Source of the DNA: DATKKK01 sp964354625
Lineage (GTDB): Archaea > Thermoproteota > Bathyarchaeia > Bathyarchaeales > Bathycorpusculaceae
DNA length: 6,191 nucleotides
NCBI GenBank assembly: GCA_964354625.1
Contig: CAYHAK010000072.1
Span: 1-6,191 of the forward strand
Direction: 5' to 3'
Part shown: one piece after another, positions 3,426 through 6,191 of the stretch
Numbering within the stretch: position 1 is the first letter of the stretch
Layout of the letters: each line of letters opens with the position of its first letter
Position numbers and translations under genes: made by a program
Notes under the pieces: generated by a model
Databases searched by the model: none
What the model saw: the letters and a program-made list of their open reading frames with translations, nothing else
Told to the model about the DNA's origin: nothing

Positions 3426-5810
3426 ATGAACAAGAAAATAATAGGAATTTTTGTTTGTACGCTGATGATTGCTGGCACACTATCAACAGCAAGCACGATG
3501 AATAGTGAAGAAAACGATGCGAAGAATTACAATAATGGTGATTATGCACCAGCTGCCACCCCGGCTGATATAGAAAATGCAATAAACCTTGGAATAAGCT
3601 GGCTTGTAACTCAACAGGATCTAATTGGGCCTGGAATTAATCCATATTATGGAAGCTGGGGAAAAAGTTACTGTCCAAATGCAACAACCGCTTTTGTTCT
3701 CATTAAACTTCAGGATCGTGCGTATGAATTAGGAAAGGATCCATTTGAAACAGATATGGGTCAGCCGGATTACTATGAATATGCTACTAACGTTATCGCT
3801 GGTTGGGAGTATTTATATGACCAATTTAGAATACAATCTATATTTCTTCAAAATCATATACTTGGTGCATCAGGTAATATAAATGATAATCCCGACACAA
3901 ATAGCAATAGTTTTGGTGTATATATCGATGTAACACAACCAGTGTACTCAACGGGCATTTGTTTGATGGCAATTGTAGCTAGTGGGACTCCAACAAGAGT
4001 TGTTATTCATCCAACGAGCGAAGTCCACACATGGACATATAAAGAAGTAGCACAAGAAATGGTAGACTGGCTTGCTTGGGCTCAGGGTGATATTGGACCT
4101 AGTAGTGAAGGGGGCTATAGTTATGAACCGCTCAACAATGCATTTAAAACACCAGGCGGGAAATTTCCTGATAACTCTGTTTCAGGATATGCGTATCTTG
4201 GGCTTGCAGCAGCAGAAGCAGGACAGTCAGCTGTTCATGGAGCAACACCATTTGCGTGTATAGTTCCTGGTTGGGTGAAGACAGAGCTTAAAAGCTGGAT
4301 TGCCCACATACAAGACCCGACAATCCCGGCGCCCACTGGTGATGGTGGTGGTTCTCTTTATACGACCGACCCCCCAGGGGACATCTATATGAAATGTAAT
4401 CAATTAAGGACGGGGAATCTGCTATTTGAGATGACCTATGCTGATTACGGTCTTAGTGATCTATGTTTTAAAAATGCTCTAGCTTATATCGAATACCATT
4501 GGCGAGATGAAAACGCATACAACGCAGGCCCAGGATGGGGGTATGGTAATCCCGGGAGTTATCCGCATATGGGTTATCAAGCAATGTTTTGTCTCATGAA
4601 AGGTTTCCAATATAGTAACATACCGCTGATAGACACAGACGGTGATACTATCCGTGACGATAGCTGGTACAATCAGGATCCACCAACGGGGTCGCCATAT
4701 AAAGAGGAGGATTTCGCCAGCGTTCTAGTGCGTCTACAAACCAATGATCATTGGACAGGAGACTTTCATGATGTTAATCCTTATATTTTATCTACTGTGT
4801 GGGCTCTGCTTACATTGGAAAAAATCTCTGTTATTCCTCCACCAAAATGGGAACAGTTGCCAGATATATACCAAACTGGTATTGATATTCGTGTAGATCG
4901 CAACGATGGGGTGGAGAGAATGATTGCAGATGATTTTCTGTGTGATTCGACCGACCCGATCACCGATGTCCATATCTGGGGTTCATGGAAAAATGACACA
5001 AGAGGCGTTATCACGAAAATTCACCTGAGTATTCATGCAGACATCCCTGCAAGTCCGAGTGTGCCTTGGAGTAAGCCTGGTGCTTTGCTTTGGGAAAAAG
5101 ATTTTGATAGAACACAGTTCACAGAATGGTTATACTATGACAACGTTAATCAATCAGAATGGTGGTGGGATCCCTGGACCGGCGAACTGATCCCAAATAA
5201 TCATCATCAAATCTGGGAGTACGATATTGATATTCCTCCTGAAGAGGCTTTTATTCAAAATGGAACAGAGGAGCACCCTGTTATTTATTGGCTTGATGTC
5301 TATGTTACTTCAATGAATGGGTCATTTGGCTGGAAGACATCATGGCAACATTGGCAGGATGATGCAGTACGTACACCAGAATGGACGGAATTATTTTACC
5401 CTATTGGTCATCCTTATGCAAATCAAACGATAGATATGGCATTCCGGATCACCACCACCAAACCAGAATGCTGTTACAATATTACGTTCTCCACCATTAA
5501 CACTCCACCGTTTTATTTAGTACAGGTCACAAAAAAATGGAATGCATGTCCTGAATTTACAACATCTAGTGTACAGATAGTAAATAACGGGGGATCTGGA
5601 ATTTTGTTTAAAAGTCTACCTTCATGGAGTTTCTTTCTGACTTCTAATCCCTGGCAACTTTCAGGCGTGATCACTGTTCCTTGTTCACTTATTACCCCAA
5701 TGTTTTTCTGTATTTTCGGAACAAGACAAATAACCATCACCGTAACTATCGATGATTGCCCTCCAGTGACGAAAACAGCGACGGTAAACTTGTTTTGGGT
5801 GAATTTTTGA
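3426..5810 (+). CDS. Exported alpha/alpha-toroid protein with DUF7901-like domain, 794 aa
   Basis: A secreted protein of unknown role. The start is ATG 3426, not ATG 3375: GGGAGGT at 3409-3415 precedes it by 10 nt, and a standard signal peptide begins there (MNKKIIGIFVCTLMIAGTL, cleavage probably near 22-27). Residues about 47-470 carry repeated helical units of the terpene-cyclase/prenyltransferase toroid type, each with an aromatic/Gly turn: GSWG 76-79, GGYSY 229-233, GGGS 307-310, GWGYG 370-374, HWTG 442-445. No DxDD cyclase motif is seen, so it is probably a binding or structural toroid. A DTDGDTIRDD calcium-loop-like insert lies at 403-412. Residues 475 to about 680 (PKWEQLPDIYQTGIDIRV..., ADDF, HIWGSW) match what I recall as DUF7901. 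Residues 682-794, from a CC pair on, look like a beta-rich Ig-like end. With no C-terminal membrane anchor, it is probably released or held by partners. Confidence 0.9.
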   Translation: MNKKIIGIFVCTLMIAGTLSTASTMNSEENDAKNYNNGDYAPAATPADIENAINLGISWLVTQQDLIGPGINPYYGSWGKSYCPNATTAFVLIKLQDRAYELGKDPFETDMGQPDYYEYATNVIAGWEYLYDQFRIQSIFLQNHILGASGNINDNPDTNSNSFGVYIDVTQPVYSTGICLMAIVASGTPTRVVIHPTSEVHTWTYKEVAQEMVDWLAWAQGDIGPSSEGGYSYEPLNNAFKTPGGKFPDNSVSGYAYLGLAAAEAGQSAVHGATPFACIVPGWVKTELKSWIAHIQDPTIPAPTGDGGGSLYTTDPPGDIYMKCNQLRTGNLLFEMTYADYGLSDLCFKNALAYIEYHWRDENAYNAGPGWGYGNPGSYPHMGYQAMFCLMKGFQYSNIPLIDTDGDTIRDDSWYNQDPPTGSPYKEEDFASVLVRLQTNDHWTGDFHDVNPYILSTVWALLTLEKISVIPPPKWEQLPDIYQTGIDIRVDRNDGVERMIADDFLCDSTDPITDVHIWGSWKNDTRGVITKIHLSIHADIPASPSVPWSKPGALLWEKDFDRTQFTEWLYYDNVNQSEWWWDPWTGELIPNNHHQIWEYDIDIPPEEAFIQNGTEEHPVIYWLDVYVTSMNGSFGWKTSWQHWQDDAVRTPEWTELFYPIGHPYANQTIDMAFRITTTKPECCYNITFSTINTPPFYLVQVTKKWNACPEFTTSSVQIVNNGGSGILFKSLPSWSFFLTSNPWQLSGVITVPCSLITPMFFCIFGTRQITITVTIDDCPPVTKTATVNLFWVNF

Positions 5811-5824
5811 CCTGTGATACTCTC

Positions 5825-5849
5825 CACTCGTTTCTCTTTTTCTTTTTAT
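5825..5849 (+). terminator. Pyrimidine-rich end of the toroid gene
   Basis: After the TGA at 5808-5810 comes a strongly pyrimidine-rich stretch (TCTCTTTTTCTTTTT at its core) on the coding strand, typical of archaeal T-rich transcript ends. No stable hairpin is evident. Confidence 0.45.
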
Positions 5850-5935
5850 ATCATTTGATTCGCACAAAAAAACCATGTTGTTCAAACCGTGTCAATGCTT
5901 GTCTGATATTTGATATGGTGTAAGAAAAATAAGTC
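5850..5935. other. Intergenic stretch, nothing recognised
   Basis: No start codon with a ribosome-binding site, no long frame of protein character and no clear repeat were seen here on either strand. It separates the end of the toroid gene from the duplicated leader. Confidence 0.5.
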
Positions 5936-6026
5936 TTTTTTTGTTACATTTGTTATATAAGTCACCAAAATATTTATATCGGGATAGATGCTATTATTTT
6001 AAAATATTTTATTTATTTAGGGAGGT
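5936..6026 (+). promoter_or_regulatory. Second copy of the toroid gene leader
   Basis: The shared 18-nt TTTTTTGTTACATTTGTT (5937-5954) is followed by a clear TATA-like AAAATATTTATAT (about 5967-5979). The AT-rich leader and GGGAGGT (6020-6026) follow, closely matching 3375-3415. The signals that would drive expression are thus better preserved than the gene start that follows. Confidence 0.6.
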
Positions 6027-6032
6027 AGAAAG

Positions 6033-6076
6033 ATAAAAAAAGGAAAGTCGTAGGAATTTTTGTGTGTATGTTTTGA
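6033..6076 (+). pseudogene. Broken signal-peptide start of a toroid-gene paralogue
   Basis: Six bases after GGGAGGT, where the intact gene has ATG, there is ATA, and the frame from it stops after six codons. Two bases further on, another frame reads KKRKVVGIFVCMF then TGA, clearly matching the intact signal peptide NKKIIGIFVCTLM; GGAATTTTTGT and TGTA are shared with 3444-3458. So the start codon is lost, the frame is shifted by 2 (or -1) and a stop cuts the signal peptide. Similarity fades after about 6076 and no mature-protein sequence follows. It is either a relic of a second exported-protein gene or a short duplication of the promoter and start only. Non-AUG initiation at the ATA would not rescue it. 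Confidence 0.7.
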
Positions 6077-6191
6077 ACAATATATTTGTAAAAGGGAAGA
6101 ATAAAAAACTGAGGAAAGAAGGGAGGTTGGCAAAATTTCTGATTATTCATAGTAGTGCCCCTTATCATATTTTATGGTTGCCACCCCCTTC
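6077..6191. other. Unassigned right edge
   Basis: AGGGAGGT near 6120 resembles a ribosome-binding site but no ATG, GTG or TTG follows at a proper distance, and the reading frame there closes quickly. It may be more decayed sequence of the broken paralogue or the front of something beyond the window. Nothing else was recognised. Confidence 0.3.

Noticed and set aside
5513..5885. Two overlapping minus-strand frames at the end of the toroid gene
   Set aside because: Both are antisense to the beta-rich C-terminus of the toroid protein and start in its pyrimidine-rich transcript end, with no start signals.
6000..6191. Minus-strand frame of about 50 codons at the right edge
   Set aside because: It is antisense to the duplicated leader and signal-peptide relic, with no ribosome-binding site and low-complexity Phe/Leu content.

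Overview
The window looks like AT-rich archaeal DNA, probably from a euryarchaeote of the Thermoplasmatota type. This rests on AT-rich TATA-like boxes (TTTTTAAAG) ahead of genes, strong GGAGGT or GAGGTGA ribosome-binding sites, T-run ends after genes, a GYD-domain protein, and a large exported protein pairing an alpha/alpha-toroid (terpene-cyclase-like) domain with what I recall as a DUF7901-type domain. The lineage is an inference from style. No rRNA, tRNA, integrase, transposase or CRISPR array was seen.

Layout. Bases 1-1047 hold the 3' three quarters of a class III PLP aminotransferase on the plus strand; its start lies outside the window. Bases 1048-3223 are a cluster of very small genes, most missed by a length cut-off. 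On the minus strand are a 51-aa protein packed with zinc ligands (1606-1761), a 50-aa four-cysteine protein (1264-1416) and a possible 25-aa peptide (1151-1228). On the plus strand are a 95-aa GYD-domain protein (1940-2227), a 38-aa charged peptide (2413-2529), a 54-aa four-cysteine protein (2619-2783), a 30-aa single C2H2 zinc finger (2865-2957) and, joined stop-to-start with it, an 88-aa protein readable only through a -1 shift on A AAA AAG (2958-3223). A 794-aa exported toroid protein fills 3426-5810. After its T-rich end, 5936-6076 carries a decayed second copy of that gene's leader and signal-peptide start, so a paralogue once stood there or was only partly duplicated.

How it fits together. 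Three Cys/His microprotein genes have the same TTTTTAAAG box 39-40 nt before their start codon. The longer word GGATATGTTTTTAAAG occurs four times in the small-gene region, twice inside a 61-nt near-identical block. The two four-cysteine proteins, one on each strand, share C-x10-C-x3-C spacing and look like distant paralogues. The small-gene region therefore reads as a set of metal-binding or redox microproteins built around a shared promoter-like repeat. Their function cannot be read from the sequence. The aminotransferase and the exported protein appear to be independent neighbours.
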